Notes under the pieces: generated by a model
Seen by the model: the letters and a program-made list of their open reading frames with translations, nothing else
Databases searched by the model: none
What the model was told of the DNA's origin: nothing
Made by a program: the position numbers and the translations under genes
Shown: positions 15,928 to 25,731 of the stretch, one piece after another
Layout: each line of letters opens with the position of its first letter
Numbering within the stretch: the stretch's first letter is position 1
Assembly (NCBI GenBank): GCA_030684935.1
Contig: JAUXXH010000036.1
Span: 31,251 to 95,250, forward strand
DNA: 64,000 nucleotides
Source of the DNA: Pseudolabrys sp.
Lineage (GTDB): Bacteria > Pseudomonadota > Alphaproteobacteria > Rhizobiales > Xanthobacteraceae
Reading direction: 5' to 3'

Positions 15928-17888
15928 GCCTTCGCCCGCTTCATGTCCGGCGGCGTCGCCTCGTCGGTCAGCAGCGTCAGCGCCTCGTCGAGCGGCATCA
16001 CCGTCTGCTTCTCGGAGCCGAGCCGGCGGATCGAGACCTGCCGGGTTTCTGCTTCCTTCTTGCCGACCACCATCATCACCGGCACCTTGGCCAGCGAGTG
16101 CTCGCGCACCTTGTAGTTGATCTTCTCGTTGCGCAGGTCGCCGTCGGCGCGCAGGCCGAGCTTGCGCGCCGCCGCCACAACCTCGGCCGCGTAATCGTCG
16201 GCATCCTGCGTGATGGTGGCGATAATCGCCTGCTTCGGCGCCAGCCACAGCGGCAGGTGCCCGGCGAAGTGTTCGAGCACGACGCCGAGGAAGCGCTCCA
16301 TCGAGCCGCAGATGGCGCGGTGGATCATCACCGGCGTTTTCCGTGAGCCGTCGGGGGCGATGTAGAAGGCGTCGAACCGCTCCGGCAAATTGAAGTCGAC
16401 CTGCGTGGTGCCGCACTGCCAGTCGCGGCCGATGGCGTCGCGCAACACGTATTCGAACTTCGGCCCGTAGAACGCGCCTTCGCCCGGATTGATCGCGGTC
16501 TTGATGCGCCCGCAGCCTTCGGCCTCGATGCGCTTGAGCACGTCCTGCATGATCCCTTCGGCGTGATCCCAGGCGGCATCGGAGCCGACGCGCTTTTCCG
16601 GCCGCGTCGACAGCTTCACCGTCAGTTCGCCGTCAAAGCCGAAATCGGCATAGGTCGACAGGATCAACTCGTTGATGGTCAGGCACTCCGCCGCCATCTG
16701 CTCTTCGGTGCAGAACACATGGGCGTCGTCTTGGGTGAAGGCGCGCACGCGCAGCAGGCCGTGCATGGCGCCGGACGGCTCGTAGCGGTGGACGATTCCG
16801 AATTCCGCCATGCGCAGCGGCAAGTCGCGGTATGACTTCAGCCCGTGCTTGAAGATCTGGATGTGGCCCGGGCAGTTCATCGGCTTGATGGCGTAGACGC
16901 GCTCATCCTCGGTGTCGTCACCGGCCGAAGTCGCCTGGAACATGTTCTCGCGGAACCACTGCCAGTGGCCGGAGGTCTCCCACAGCGCCTTGTCGAGCAT
17001 CTGCGGCGCGTTGACCTCCTGGTAGTCGCCCTTCAGGCGCCGGCGCATATAGGCGACGATCTCCTGGAAGATGGTCCAGCCGCCGGCGTGCCAGAACACG
17101 GTGCCGGGGCCTTCCTCCTGGAAATGAAACAGGTCCATCTCGCGGCCGAGTTTGCGGTGGTCGCGCTTCTCGGCCTCTTCCATATTCTTCAGATAGGTGT
17201 CGAGCTCTTCCTGCTTGGCGAAGGCGGTGCCGTAGATGCGCGACAGCATCGGATTGTTCGAGTCGCCGCGCCAATAGGCGCCGGCCACGCGCATCAGCTT
17301 GAAGGCGCTGCCGATCTTGCCGGTCGACGTCATGTGCGGGCCGCGGCACAGGTCGAACCAGTCACCCTGCTTGTAGATCTTCAGCGACTGGTCGTCGGGA
17401 ATGGCGTCGATCAGTTCGACCTTGAAGCTCTCGCCCTTGTCGGCGAACACCTTCTTGGCCTCATCGCGCGCCCAGACTTCCTTGGTGAACGGTTTGTCGC
17501 GCGCAATGATCTCCTTCATCTTCTTTTCGATGACGGGGAGGTCTTCCAGCGTGAACGGCTGGTTGCGGTGAAAGTCGTAATAAAAGCCGTTCTCGATCAC
17601 CGGGCCGATGGTGACCTGGGTGCCCGGCCACAGCGCCTGAACGGCTTCCGCCAGCACATGCGCGGCGTCGTGGCGGATCAGCTCGAGGGCGCGCGGGTCG
17701 TCGCGCGAGACGAACTCGATCCTGGCGTCGTGCTCGATCGGATCGGCGAGGTCGACGACGGTGCCGTCGAGCGCCATCGCCACGGTACGTTTGGCCAGCG
17801 AGGGCGAAATGCCCTTGGCGATATCAAGGCCGGTAATGCCGTTGGGGTAGTCCCGACGCGCGCCGTCGGGAAAGGTCAGTGCGACCAT
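15924..17888 (-). CDS. thrS: Threonyl-tRNA synthetase
   Basis: This 654-residue class II synthetase charges tRNA-Thr. The order is an N-terminal TGS domain (1-62), the editing domain with [11 protein letters not shown] near residue 73, the catalytic core with [13 protein letters not shown] and [15 protein letters not shown], and the C-terminal anticodon-binding domain from about residue 540. Length is standard. CAGGAG lies upstream of the ATG. No T-box or threonine-rich leader is seen. yidD lies 88 bases upstream on the same strand. Confidence 0.97.
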   Translation of the reverse strand: MVALTFPDGARRDYPNGITGLDIAKGISPSLAKRTVAMALDGTVVDLADPIEHDARIEFVSRDDPRALELIRHDAAHVLAEAVQALWPGTQVTIGPVIENGFYYDFHRNQPFTLEDLPVIEKKMKEIIARDKPFTKEVWARDEAKKVFADKGESFKVELIDAIPDDQSLKIYKQGDWFDLCRGPHMTSTGKIGSAFKLMRVAGAYWRGDSNNPMLSRIYGTAFAKQEELDTYLKNMEEAEKRDHRKLGREMDLFHFQEEGPGTVFWHAGGWTIFQEIVAYMRRRLKGDYQEVNAPQMLDKALWETSGHWQWFRENMFQATSAGDDTEDERVYAIKPMNCPGHIQIFKHGLKSYRDLPLRMAEFGIVHRYEPSGAMHGLLRVRAFTQDDAHVFCTEEQMAAECLTINELILSTYADFGFDGELTVKLSTRPEKRVGSDAAWDHAEGIMQDVLKRIEAEGCGRIKTAINPGEGAFYGPKFEYVLRDAIGRDWQCGTTQVDFNLPERFDAFYIAPDGSRKTPVMIHRAICGSMERFLGVVLEHFAGHLPLWLAPKQAIIATITQDADDYAAEVVAAARKLGLRADGDLRNEKINYKVREHSLAKVPVMMVVGKKEAETRQVSIRRLGSEKQTVMPLDEALTLLTDEATPPDMKRAKA

Positions 17889-17976
17889 TGTCTCGTCTCC
17901 TGTTGCTCACTCCCACGAACGAGCGTGGGTAAGCGGGTTTGGGGGAGGGATATAGCAGCCGGTTCCGCCGGCGCAA

Positions 17977-18312
17977 CTACCGCGGCGGGGCGATCTCGTT
18001 GGTCCCGCGCCAGCGGGCGTAGCGCCAAGGCAGATACCAGTGCGCGCCATCGGGCAGGGCGGCCGGCACGAAATCGAGACCGTGCGTGCCCCAGGGATGG
18101 CAGCGCGCAATTCGCCCAAGCGTCATCCAGCCGCCGGCCCACAGGCCAAACCGGCTGATCGATTCGTCGGCATAGTCGGAACAGGTCGGAAGGTGGCGGC
18201 AGCGCGGGCCGAGCAGCGGCGATATCCCGTAGCGGTAAACGGCCACCAGTCCGCGCCCCGCCATGCGCGGCAGCCGTGCGATTGCGCCGAATAATGACTG
18301 ATGTTGACCCAT
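17977..18312 (-). CDS. yidD: Membrane protein insertion efficiency factor YidD
   Basis: The 111 residues carry the YidD signature: YRYGISPLLGPRCRHLPTCS, DYADESISRFG and CHPWGTHGLDFVP, including the conserved cysteines. YidD is a small amphipathic membrane-associated protein that aids YidC-dependent insertion. The ATG at 18312 was chosen over an upstream TTG because it matches the usual family start. In many bacteria yidD sits with rpmH, rnpA and yidC; here it is next to thrS. Confidence 0.93.
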   Translation of the reverse strand: MGQHQSLFGAIARLPRMAGRGLVAVYRYGISPLLGPRCRHLPTCSDYADESISRFGLWAGGWMTLGRIARCHPWGTHGLDFVPAALPDGAHWYLPWRYARWRGTNEIAPPR

Positions 18313-18518
18313 AAGGTTGATGGTTGTCCTGAAGTTCCAAAATCGGCGATTGCCCAAGTCTCGATCAAAAACGGCGTCGGATAGCGACTTTTTTACACTA
18401 GACCCGACTCCCCACGCTTATTAAAAACGACATACGGGGGTCATACTCCGCCAGAGTCCGAACGGAGCGTGGGCGACCACGCCGAGAAAAATCGGGCGCG
18501 GCGGATTGAGGGGGAAGG
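18313..18518. other. Divergent intergenic region between yidD and the ClpP-fold gene
   Basis: These 206 bases separate two divergent genes and must hold both promoters. The stretch 18380-18430 is AT-rich for this genome (runs of T and A such as CTTTTTTACACTAG and TTATTAAAAACG), but I cannot assign clear -35/-10 pairs. Confidence 0.3.
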
Positions 18519-19883
18519 ATGGTTCGCTCCCTTGGCTTAGCTGTTGCGCTGGCTTTTGCCGCGCCGGCCTTGCTTTTGCCGACGGCGACGCAGGCGGCCG
18601 ATCGCACGGCGCCGATGAAATTCGAGCTGCGCCTGCAGGGCCCGGCCGAAATTTGCGGCGGGCAATGTGCGCTCCTGATTTCGGCCAGCGGCGCCATCAC
18701 CGCCGACACGCCGCGCGACTTCAAACAATTCGCCCGGAACCGCGATCTGCGCAACGCCACCGTTGTATTCGACTCGGACGGCGGTTCGGTGCTCGGCGCC
18801 ATCGCGCTCGGCCGCGACATCCGCCGCCTGGCGCTGTCGACCACCGTCGGCCGCGTGATCGATATCGTGGCTACCGACGCCGCGGGCAAGAGCGGCAAGG
18901 ACGAAACGCGGTTCGGCGAACCCGCGGCGCCGCGCGCCACCTTGTCGCCGCGCGGCGACTGCGAATCGATGTGCGCCTTCGTGCTGTTGGGCGGTGTGAA
19001 GCGCATGGTGCCGCCGGAAGCCCGTGTGCGCGTGCATCAGATCTGGCTCGGCGACCGCCGCGAGGATCCGACCGCTGCCAATTACTCCGCCGAAGACATG
19101 GTTCTGGTGCAGCGCGATATCGGCAAGCTGGCGCAGTACACAATTGAAATGGGCGCATCGGTCGATCTGCTCGATCTGGCGCTGCGGATTCCGCCGTGGG
19201 AGCCCATGCATGCGATGACACGCGCGCAGTTGGTTGCCACCGGACTCATGACCAAAGATCCGGCTGCGCCGCCGGCGCCGGCCACGGCCGCGGTGTCCCC
19301 GCCGGCCCCGGCTGCGGCAGTCCAGCCGGCGGCGCCGAAGGTGACCAGCGGCACGCAGGCGACGCCCATCAGCGACCGGCGCTGGAGCGTGGTCGAACGC
19401 GGCGGCGTGTCGACGCTGGCGCGGCGGCATCCGCTCACCGTCGAAGGCGAAACCATCGGCAGCTTCGACCTGGCGTTGGCCTGCAGCGCCGATGGCGACA
19501 GCTACGATTTCAGTTATGTCGAACGCCGCTATGGCGCGGCCGACAAGCCGTCATTGGCGCCGCTCTCGGGCGTCACGCTGCGCGTCGGCCGCGCGCTGGC
19601 GCCACTGAAAGTGGTGACCTCGGAACGCCGCACTGAGACCGGCGAACTTGTCTCGTTCGCGTCCGGGACGTTGTCTGCCGGCGTGGTCGGTGGCTTCGCT
19701 GGCGCGGGCAATCAGGCCATGATCATCGAGACCCGGAGCGAGGGCGTCGTCACCGTGATCCGGCTCGGCAACACCGGCGCGCGGCAGGACTTCCCTCAGC
19801 TCGCCGGCGGTTGCAGCAAGACGCCCGGCGCCCGCGCTGGCCTGCCGGCGCGCAATGCCGGTGCCTACGCCGCGGCGCAGTGA
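18519..19883 (+). CDS. Secreted ClpP/crotonase-fold protein (COG3904-like), putative serine hydrolase
   Basis: The 454 residues start with a signal peptide (to about residue 27). Residues about 30-245 resemble the periplasmic ClpP-like family COG3904: a DSDGGSVLGAIALGR strand-turn-helix, a cysteine-flanked serine (CESMC, about residue 150) and a histidine in VRVHQIW. The CxSxC arrangement suggests a serine nucleophile held by a disulfide. An alanine/proline linker (about 247-283) leads to a beta-rich C-terminal region that I do not recognise. It is probably periplasmic. Proteolytic activity is inferred from fold motifs only. Confidence 0.72.
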   Translation: MVRSLGLAVALAFAAPALLLPTATQAADRTAPMKFELRLQGPAEICGGQCALLISASGAITADTPRDFKQFARNRDLRNATVVFDSDGGSVLGAIALGRDIRRLALSTTVGRVIDIVATDAAGKSGKDETRFGEPAAPRATLSPRGDCESMCAFVLLGGVKRMVPPEARVRVHQIWLGDRREDPTAANYSAEDMVLVQRDIGKLAQYTIEMGASVDLLDLALRIPPWEPMHAMTRAQLVATGLMTKDPAAPPAPATAAVSPPAPAAAVQPAAPKVTSGTQATPISDRRWSVVERGGVSTLARRHPLTVEGETIGSFDLALACSADGDSYDFSYVERRYGAADKPSLAPLSGVTLRVGRALAPLKVVTSERRTETGELVSFASGTLSAGVVGGFAGAGNQAMIIETRSEGVVTVIRLGNTGARQDFPQLAGGCSKTPGARAGLPARNAGAYAAAQ

Positions 19884-19966
19884 TTTGCACCGCACGGGCG
19901 GTTCGTAACGAAAGCGTCATGTATCGTCGCTAGCAAGTCGCTGTGTTCCGTCACAGCGAATCGTTC

Positions 19967-21970
19967 ATGTTCTCCCGACATCTCGGCATTTCCGCAAAAC
20001 TCAATCTCGCCGTCGCCATTCCCATCGTCATGGCTCTTGCGCTTGCCGGCGCGGCGGGGATCGGCATCGCCCGGGTGGCTGACCATGCCAAGCAGGGCAT
20101 CAGTTCGGGTGTTGTGCTGCGGGACGCCAACGAGTTTTCCAAGGTGGTGGAACGGACCAGCCACTTCATCAACGATCCCGGCTCGCAACAGCAGGTCGAA
20201 GCGCGGCTCAAACCGGAAATCGCCCGGCTGCGCGAGCTTGCGAACGTCCTGGCTGAATCCTCGGAGGAGGGTGGCCAGACCGTCTTGCAAGGCTTCTCAG
20301 ACGGCATCCGCGGCCTCGAACAGGTTGTCCTCGAAGCCATGCTCGCGCGCGGCGGACTGACCGAGGCGGTGTCGCTGTTTCCGTCAGCGCTCGGCGCGTT
20401 CGCGAGTGCCTCGGCAACGCTCGCCGTCAATCTGCGCGGCGCCGCGGTCGAGGGGGCCGAAGGCAAGTCGAATCAGCTGATGGAGCGTAGCGGCGCCCTG
20501 ATCGAGATGATTGGGTCTTTCGCGCTCAACCCCGATAGAAGTGATTTCGAAAGCACGCGGCGGGCCATTTCGATGTTTGCCGATCTTGCCGACGATGCGG
20601 CGGCCTTGCTCAAGGCCGACGGCCGGAACGCCTGCGCGTTGTTGCGCGCTGTGGAGCGCGAGCGCTCGAAGTTGTTCGGCCTGGTCACACAAGTCGGCGG
20701 ATCGTCGAGCCGGCTCAACACGGTACAGAAGCGGGTGCAAGAGATTCTGGACATGTCCCGTAATACCGCCCAATTGCTAATGCTGAATAACCAGCAACAA
20801 TCGCGAGAACACCTGTCCCAAATCGCCATGTGGGCGAGCGCCATGTGGGCGGGCGCCATTGCCGCCTTCGCCGTCGGTCTCTTGCTGGCGATCGGGATAT
20901 ATCTTTTCACGCGGCGCTCGATCGTTCAGCCGTTATCCCACCTCGAAGATGCGATGAGGCAGCTCTCGAGCGGAAACACCGCCGTCGACGTTCGGTTCAA
21001 CAACCGTACCGATGCAATCGGAACCATGGCGCGGGCGCTGGCGGTTTTCCGTGACAGCATGAACGAAGTTGCGGGCATGCGGGTCGACAAGGAGCAGGCC
21101 GACCGGATGACCGCCGAGAAGCGCCGATGCGAAATGAACGCGCTGGCGGGCAAGTTTCAAGCCGCGGTGGGCGACATTGTTGATGCGGTTTCGAACGCTT
21201 CGACCGAGCTTGAACAGGCGGCTGGGTCGCTGACCACGATCGCCGAGCACACGCGGAAGCTTTCGACCACCGCTGCCGCCACCTCCGAGCAATCCTCGCA
21301 GAATGCCTACATGGCGGCGTCGGCCGCCAACCAGCTGGATTCCTCGATCGTCGAGATCGACCGGCACGTGCAGGAATCCAGCGATATCGCGGCTGAGGCA
21401 GTGCATCAGGCCGGCCATACCGACGTTCGGATCGTCGAACTGGCGCGTGCCTCCGGCCAGATCGGACGCGTCGTCAACGTCATTTCGGCCATCGCCAAGC
21501 AAACGAATTTGCTGGCACTGAACGCGACCATCGAGGCGGCCCGGGCCGGCGGCGCCGGCAAGGGTTTTTCCGTGGTCGCACAGGAAGTCAAGCAACTGGC
21601 GGCGCAGACGGCGGCGGCGACGGAGGAGATCGGCGCCCAGATCGCCAGCATGCAGGCCGCGACCGAGGACTCAGTCGCGGCGATCAAGCATATCTGCGGT
21701 ATCATCGGCCGCATCGCCGCGCTGAGCACCACCGTCAGGGACGCGGTTCACGAGCAAGGAACCGCGACCGAGCAGATTGCCTCCCATGTGCGGGACGCCG
21801 CCGACGCAACGGCGCAGGTCTCCACCGCGATCGCGGACGTGAGCAGGGGCGCCAGCGAAACCGATCTGGCGTCGTCTGCGGTCCTCGCATCGGCACGGTC
21901 ACTGTCGGGCGAGAGCGTGCGGCTCAAGCTCGAAGTCGAGCGGTTCCTGTCGATGGTCCGCGCAGCCTGA
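19967..21970 (+). CDS. Methyl-accepting chemotaxis protein
   Basis: The predicted chemoreceptor has 667 residues from the ATG at 19967; a GTG eight codons earlier is an alternative. TM1 is at about residues 10-36. A helical periplasmic sensor of about 250 residues follows, then TM2 (about 288-314), a HAMP domain (about 315-370) and the cytoplasmic signalling domain. The conserved hairpin tip reads [18 protein letters not shown], followed by [16 protein letters not shown]. It should signal through CheA/CheW encoded elsewhere. The sensor is all-helical and its ligand is unknown. It is monocistronic here and ends 22 bases from the convergent GST gene. Confidence 0.93.
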   Translation: MFSRHLGISAKLNLAVAIPIVMALALAGAAGIGIARVADHAKQGISSGVVLRDANEFSKVVERTSHFINDPGSQQQVEARLKPEIARLRELANVLAESSEEGGQTVLQGFSDGIRGLEQVVLEAMLARGGLTEAVSLFPSALGAFASASATLAVNLRGAAVEGAEGKSNQLMERSGALIEMIGSFALNPDRSDFESTRRAISMFADLADDAAALLKADGRNACALLRAVERERSKLFGLVTQVGGSSSRLNTVQKRVQEILDMSRNTAQLLMLNNQQQSREHLSQIAMWASAMWAGAIAAFAVGLLLAIGIYLFTRRSIVQPLSHLEDAMRQLSSGNTAVDVRFNNRTDAIGTMARALAVFRDSMNEVAGMRVDKEQADRMTAEKRRCEMNALAGKFQAAVGDIVDAVSNASTELEQAAGSLTTIAEHTRKLSTTAAATSEQSSQNAYMAASAANQLDSSIVEIDRHVQESSDIAAEAVHQAGHTDVRIVELARASGQIGRVVNVISAIAKQTNLLALNATIEAARAGGAGKGFSVVAQEVKQLAAQTAAATEEIGAQIASMQAATEDSVAAIKHICGIIGRIAALSTTVRDAVHEQGTATEQIASHVRDAADATAQVSTAIADVSRGASETDLASSAVLASARSLSGESVRLKLEVERFLSMVRAA

Positions 21971-21992
21971 CGCGGTGGCCGGACCCCGGCCG

Positions 21993-22637
21993 TCACGCCG
22001 CCTTGGCGAACTCGGCCTGCACGCTCTTTTCGTAAGCCAGCACCTTCTGCACGCTCGGGCGCTGCTCCATGCGCTCGAAATGCGCCATGCAGTTGGCGAA
22101 GCCCGACAGGTCGAGCTTGAACAACTTGCCGCGGCGGAAGGTCCAGTAGAAATGGGCGTCGGCGGCGGTGAAGTGATCGAAGAAGAACTCGCGCCCCGCC
22201 AGCCGGTCGTCGGCGAGCTTGTAATTCTCGAACAGCGGCTCGATCGCCAGTTTGCGCACGCTGTCCTCGGTGCCCGGCACGTCGCAAATCCGCGATGGCG
22301 CGTTGAGGCGGGTCAGGTACGGGTGAATGCCCGACGAACACCAGGCGATCGTCGACAGCGCCTGGAGCTCCTGCCACGGATCGCTCGGCATCAGCTTGGC
22401 TTCGGGGAAGGTGCGGGCGATCCAGGTCTGGATGGCGGCATTCTCGCTCAGCGTCTTGCCGTCGACCACCAGCAGCGGCACTTTGTGCTTAGGATTGATC
22501 TTCAGGTACTCGGGCGACTTCTGCTGTCCCTTCTGAAGATTGATATTGCGAACCTCGAACTTGGCGTTGGCTTCCGTCAACGTGACGAAGGGCACCAGCG
22601 AGCAGGCGATCGGCGCGTAGTAGAGTACGATGTCCAT
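21993..22637 (-). CDS. Glutathione S-transferase family protein
   Basis: The 214 residues have a thioredoxin-fold N-terminal domain (MDIVLYYAPIACSLVPF, with cysteine/serine at the usual catalytic position, and KVPLLVVDG plus LSENAAIQTWI for glutathione binding) and a helical C-terminal domain. The pattern suggests a beta-like bacterial GST. The start is supported by GGAG ten bases upstream. The substrate is unknown. The IscU-like gene is 57 bases upstream on the same strand. Confidence 0.9.
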   Translation of the reverse strand: MDIVLYYAPIACSLVPFVTLTEANAKFEVRNINLQKGQQKSPEYLKINPKHKVPLLVVDGKTLSENAAIQTWIARTFPEAKLMPSDPWQELQALSTIAWCSSGIHPYLTRLNAPSRICDVPGTEDSVRKLAIEPLFENYKLADDRLAGREFFFDHFTAADAHFYWTFRRGKLFKLDLSGFANCMAHFERMEQRPSVQKVLAYEKSVQAEFAKAA

Positions 22638-22694
22638 CGGAATCTCCGGCAGGTGTTGCGATTTATCGGGGCGTAAGGTGGCGAAAACAGAAAT

Positions 22695-23153
22695 TCATTT
22701 TGCTGCGGATAGCGCGGCGCTGGCGCGCCCGGCCTCGATCGCATCGGCCGCCTTCACCACCGCATCGAAGGTGAGCATAGTCGAAGCGTGGCGCGCCTTG
22801 TAGTCGCGCACAGGCTCGAGCACGGCAATGTCGGCCCATTTGCCGGACGGCGGAGGGCCATTCTCCTTCAGCATCTTGCGCACGGTCTCCCGCAGTTCCC
22901 GCAGTTCGCCGGCGCTGGAGCCGACCACATGCCGGGCCATGATTGAGGACGACGCCTGGCCCAGGGCGCAGGCTTTGACATCATGGGCGAAGTCCGTGAC
23001 CACCGGGCCGTCCATTTTCAGGTCGACGGTCACGGTCGAACCGCACAGTTTGGAGTGGGCCGTGGCGCTGGCGTCGGGGGCGCTGAGGCGGCCCAGGCGG
23101 GGGATATTCCCCGCCAGATCGAGGATTTTGCCGTTATAGACGTCGTTTAGCAT
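22695..23153 (-). CDS. IscU/NifU-like scaffold-family protein lacking the third cluster cysteine
   Basis: The 152 residues match the IscU/NifU N-terminal fold. Two of the three cluster cysteines are present, C37 (KLCGST) and C62 (VKACALGQAS). At the third site, where IscU has His-Cys, the sequence is R121-H122-A123-S124, so the histidine is kept and the cysteine replaced by alanine. Canonical scaffolds need three cysteines, so this may be a carrier, zinc-binding or regulatory paralogue. Proteins of this kind sit next to folE in other Rhizobiales, as here. GGAAA precedes the start. Confidence 0.82.
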   Translation of the reverse strand: MLNDVYNGKILDLAGNIPRLGRLSAPDASATAHSKLCGSTVTVDLKMDGPVVTDFAHDVKACALGQASSSIMARHVVGSSAGELRELRETVRKMLKENGPPPSGKWADIAVLEPVRDYKARHASTMLTFDAVVKAADAIEAGRASAALSAAK

Positions 23154-23377
23154 CGATTTCCGTCCGGTTGCCGGTGATCCGGCTCATTGCCTCGACCGTA
23201 TAAACGAATATATAGGGAGCATCCTTCCGGCGCGAGAAGGAGTTCTCTCTCGCCGGACATGGAATTACCCCGCCTTGGGGTGACCCCATGCCATATGGGA
23301 ATGCAGCGTCCCGATTGCTCCCGCTCTGGACTGGGCTCCACGGGCGGGTATGTGACGCGGCCAACCCGGTGACACTC

Positions 23378-23418
23378 CCGGTTCGTCCAAGAGAGGCGGA
23401 TACGGGTCGAACGGAGAG
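23378..23418 (+). promoter_or_regulatory. folE leader hairpin reaching the ribosome binding site (candidate THF-II/folE RNA)
   Basis: In the RNA upstream of folE, CCG-G-TTCG (23378-23385) can pair with CGAACGG (23408-23414) with one bulged G. TCC (23386-23388) can pair with GGA (23398-23400), leaving an asymmetric internal loop (TACGGGT). The 3' arm runs into the GGAGAG ribosome binding site (23413-23418), seven bases before the ATG. Alphaproteobacterial folE genes are known to carry a tetrahydrofolate-sensing leader (folE motif, THF-II riboswitch), which often acts at the ribosome binding site. Assignment to that class is inferred, not demonstrated. Confidence 0.42.
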
Positions 23419-23425
23419 ACCGTTG

Positions 23426-24079
23426 ATGGACGCCAAGAACACACCCGTGAAGCCGTGGCCGAAGCAGGAGCTGTCCGACCATGTGCGGACGGCGCCGGAG
23501 CCGGTCGCACCGCGGCCGACGCGCGAGCAGGCGGAAGCCGCCGTGCGCACGCTGATCGCCTATGCCGGCGACAATCCGGAACGTGAGGGCTTGCTGGATA
23601 CCCCAAAGCGGGTGATCGGTGCCTATGAGGAGGTCTATCAGGGCTACCGCGAATCCGCGGTCGAGGCGCTGGACCGTACCTTCGGCGAGACCGCCGGCTA
23701 TGACGACTTCGTGCTGGTCAAGGATATCGCCTTCAATTCCCACTGCGAGCATCACATGATGCCGTTCTTCGGCCGGGCGCATGTCGCCTATATGCCGACG
23801 GACCGGGTCGTCGGCCTGTCGAAGCTGGCGCGGCTGGTCGATGTCTACGGCAAGCGGCTGCAGACGCAAGAACATATGACCTCGCAGATCGCGACTGCGA
23901 TCGAGGAAGTGCTCAAGCCGCGCGGCGTCGCCGTGATGATCGAGGCCGAGCATATGTGCATGTCGATGCGCGGCGTCACCAAGCCCGGCGCGCTGACCGT
24001 GACGACGCAGTTCACCGGCGCGTTCCGCGAGGCGGCCGAGCAGGTGCGCTTCATGAGCATGCTGCGCGGCGGGCGGTAA
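23426..24079 (+). CDS. folE: GTP cyclohydrolase I
   Basis: The 217-residue enzyme converts GTP to 7,8-dihydroneopterin triphosphate, the first step of folate and pterin synthesis. Zinc ligands are C107 and H110 (HCEHH) and C178 (MCMSMRGV). [19 protein letters not shown] and TTQFTGAF are the expected active-site and C-terminal motifs. The frame is open further upstream, but the family start and GGAGAG at seven-base spacing support the ATG at 23426. hisI follows after a 185-base gap containing palindromic repeats. Confidence 0.97.
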   Translation: MDAKNTPVKPWPKQELSDHVRTAPEPVAPRPTREQAEAAVRTLIAYAGDNPEREGLLDTPKRVIGAYEEVYQGYRESAVEALDRTFGETAGYDDFVLVKDIAFNSHCEHHMMPFFGRAHVAYMPTDRVVGLSKLARLVDVYGKRLQTQEHMTSQIATAIEEVLKPRGVAVMIEAEHMCMSMRGVTKPGALTVTTQFTGAFREAAEQVRFMSMLRGGR

Positions 24080-24111
24080 GTCCGCCGTTGCAAACAGTGA
24101 CCTCGCTCGTG

Positions 24112-24226
24112 GTCATTGCCGGGCTTGCCCCGGCAATCCATGATGAATCGCGGCGCCTATAAGATATTGTAACTCTTTCGCTTAAGCGACGCGTCATGGA
24201 TGCCCGGGTCAAGCCCGGGCATGACG
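24112..24226. repeat. Pair of palindromic intergenic repeat units in inverted orientation
   Basis: One unit at 24112-24142 (GTCATTGCCGGGCTTGCCCC followed by GGCAATCCATGA) and one at 24193-24226 (GTCATGGATGCCCGGGTCAA followed by GCCCGGGCATGACG) are each hairpins and roughly inverse to each other. Repeats of this CCGGGCAT/GACGG type are widespread between genes in Rhizobiales. They may act as REP-like RNA-stabilising hairpins between folE and hisI. Confidence 0.6.
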
Positions 24227-24264
24227 GCGGAAACTGACGCACCCTCGGTTACTCCGGTGACTTC

Positions 24265-24729
24265 ATGTCCGATGCTTCCCGATTTTCCGTTCGCGGTTCG
24301 ACCGCCGACATCGAAGAAGGCCTCGCCTTCACGCCGAAGTTCGACGCCGACGGTCTGATCACCGCGGTGGCGACCGATGCCGCGAGCGGCGACGTGCTAA
24401 TGCTGGCGCACATGAACGCCGAGGCGCTGGCCAAAACCATCGAAACCGGCGAGGCGTGGTACTTCAGCCGGTCGCGCCAGGCGCTGTGGAAGAAGGGCGA
24501 GAGCTCCGGCCATGTCCAGCGCGTGGTCGAACTGCGCACCGACTGCGACCAGGATGCGCTGTGGCTCAGGGTCGAGCAGGCCGGACCCGGCGCCTGCCAC
24601 ACCGGCCGGCGCTCGTGCTTCTATCGCGCCGTCCCGCTGGGCCAGACCGGCGCCGTCCGCCTTGAATTCCGCGACGGCGCCAAGACGTTCGATCCCAAGG
24701 CGGTCTATCCGGGGCCCGCCAAGGCCTGA
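24265..24729 (+). CDS. hisI: Phosphoribosyl-AMP cyclohydrolase
   Basis: The 154-residue zinc enzyme opens the adenine ring of phosphoribosyl-AMP, the third step of histidine synthesis. Family motifs are clear: [56 protein letters not shown] and [13 protein letters not shown], which hold the metal-binding cysteines and aspartates. It is the single-domain form without HisE. The order folE-hisI is seen in other Rhizobiales. The CitE-like gene converges three bases after the stop. Confidence 0.96.
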   Translation: MSDASRFSVRGSTADIEEGLAFTPKFDADGLITAVATDAASGDVLMLAHMNAEALAKTIETGEAWYFSRSRQALWKKGESSGHVQRVVELRTDCDQDALWLRVEQAGPGACHTGRRSCFYRAVPLGQTGAVRLEFRDGAKTFDPKAVYPGPAKA

Positions 24730-24732
24730 CGG

Positions 24733-25602
24733 CTACTGCTTCACGCGCTCCAGCAGCGCCTTGGCGCGCACCAGATGCGGCCGGTCATACATTTTGCCGC
24801 CGATACCGACCGCGCCGGCGCCGGGCTGCGCGGCAAAGGCCGCGACCACCGCCTTGGCCTTGTCGATCTGCTCCGGCGTCGGCGTGAAGGCGGCGTTGAT
24901 CACCGCCACCTGCGCCGGGTGAATGGCCAGCCGGCCGCTGAAGCCGTCGCGGCGGGCGTCGTCGGTGTCGCGGCGCAGTCCCTCGGTGTTGCGGAAGTCG
25001 ACATAGACGGTTTCGATCGCTGGCACCCTGGCGGCTGCGGCGGCGTAGAGGCAGACCGACCGCGCCAGACGGTACGGCTCGGTGAGCTGGCCCTGTTCGT
25101 CGCGGTTGGACTCGGCGCCGAGTTCGGCCGACAGATCCTCCGGTCCCCAGGTGATGCCGATCAGCCGGGGGCTGGAATTGAGATAATCGCCGGCGGCGAA
25201 CAGGCCGGCGGCGGATTCGACCGCCTGCGCCAGGATCTTGATCGAGCCTTGGGGAATGCCGGCGACGGCCTCGCGCGCCGTCAGCTTGGCGTCGAGATGG
25301 GTCACCGTGGCGCCGCCTTCCGCCTTCGGAAAGACCACGGCGTCCGGTTGGCCGGCGACAATGGCGTCGAGGTCGGCGTCGGTCATGCCGGTGTCGAAAC
25401 CGTTGATGCGGACCAGCAATTTCGGACGGTTCTGCAGCGGCTGCATGCGCTGGAGGAAGTCGAGACAGGCGACGCGCGCGTTCTCCTTGCGCTCGACGGT
25501 GATGGAATCCTCAAGGTCGATGATGACGCCATCGGCGCCCGAGGCCATTGCCTTGTCGAGTTTGGGCCCGCTGTCGGCGGGAACGAAGAGAAGTGCGCGC
25601 AT
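24733..25602 (-). CDS. CoA ester lyase, CitE/malyl-CoA lyase family
   Basis: The ATG at 25602 follows AAGGAGG and gives 289 residues; a longer open frame was discarded. The HpcH/HpaI-type TIM-barrel enzyme shows RALLFVPADSGPKLDKAMAS, GVIIDLEDS, LVRINGFDTG and KAEGG, with the metal-binding glutamate and aspartate region near GITWGPEDLSAE and the Mg/CoA part near IHPAQVAVIN. The family cleaves beta-hydroxyacyl-CoA esters (citryl, malyl, methylmalyl-CoA) or hydrolyses malyl-CoA. A MaoC hydratase gene lies upstream on the same strand, suggesting a hydration-cleavage pair. The exact substrate is unknown. Confidence 0.85.
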   Translation of the reverse strand: MRALLFVPADSGPKLDKAMASGADGVIIDLEDSITVERKENARVACLDFLQRMQPLQNRPKLLVRINGFDTGMTDADLDAIVAGQPDAVVFPKAEGGATVTHLDAKLTAREAVAGIPQGSIKILAQAVESAAGLFAAGDYLNSSPRLIGITWGPEDLSAELGAESNRDEQGQLTEPYRLARSVCLYAAAAARVPAIETVYVDFRNTEGLRRDTDDARRDGFSGRLAIHPAQVAVINAAFTPTPEQIDKAKAVVAAFAAQPGAGAVGIGGKMYDRPHLVRAKALLERVKQ

Positions 25603-25620
25603 GTCTGGAGCCTCCTTGGC

Positions 25621-25724
25621 CTCATGGTTCGAGACGCATCGCTGCGCGATGCTCCTCACCATGAGGGAGAAAGAAGACCTCATCCTGAGGAGCGGCCGCC
25701 AGGCCGCGTCTCGAATGATGGGGT
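25621..25724. repeat. Rhizobiales-type intergenic palindromic repeats
   Basis: Two units lie between the MaoC and CitE-like genes. The first has CTCATGGT at 25621-25628 paired with ACCATGAG at 25658-25665. The second, 25679-25724, contains CCTCATCCTGAGGAGCGGCC and CGCGTCTCGAATGATG. Elements with CATCCTGAGGAGC are common in intergenic DNA of Bradyrhizobium-like genomes. They separate the two genes and may affect read-through. Confidence 0.6.
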
Positions 25725-25731
25725 CGGTTGC

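Noticed and set aside
17889..17976. T-box or leader-peptide attenuator before thrS
   Set aside because: Only 88 bases separate yidD and thrS and no T-box core or threonine codon run is present.
23288..23425. 46-codon N-terminal extension of folE
   Set aside because: The extension has no folE similarity and overlaps the structured leader; the ATG at 23426 has a good ribosome binding site.
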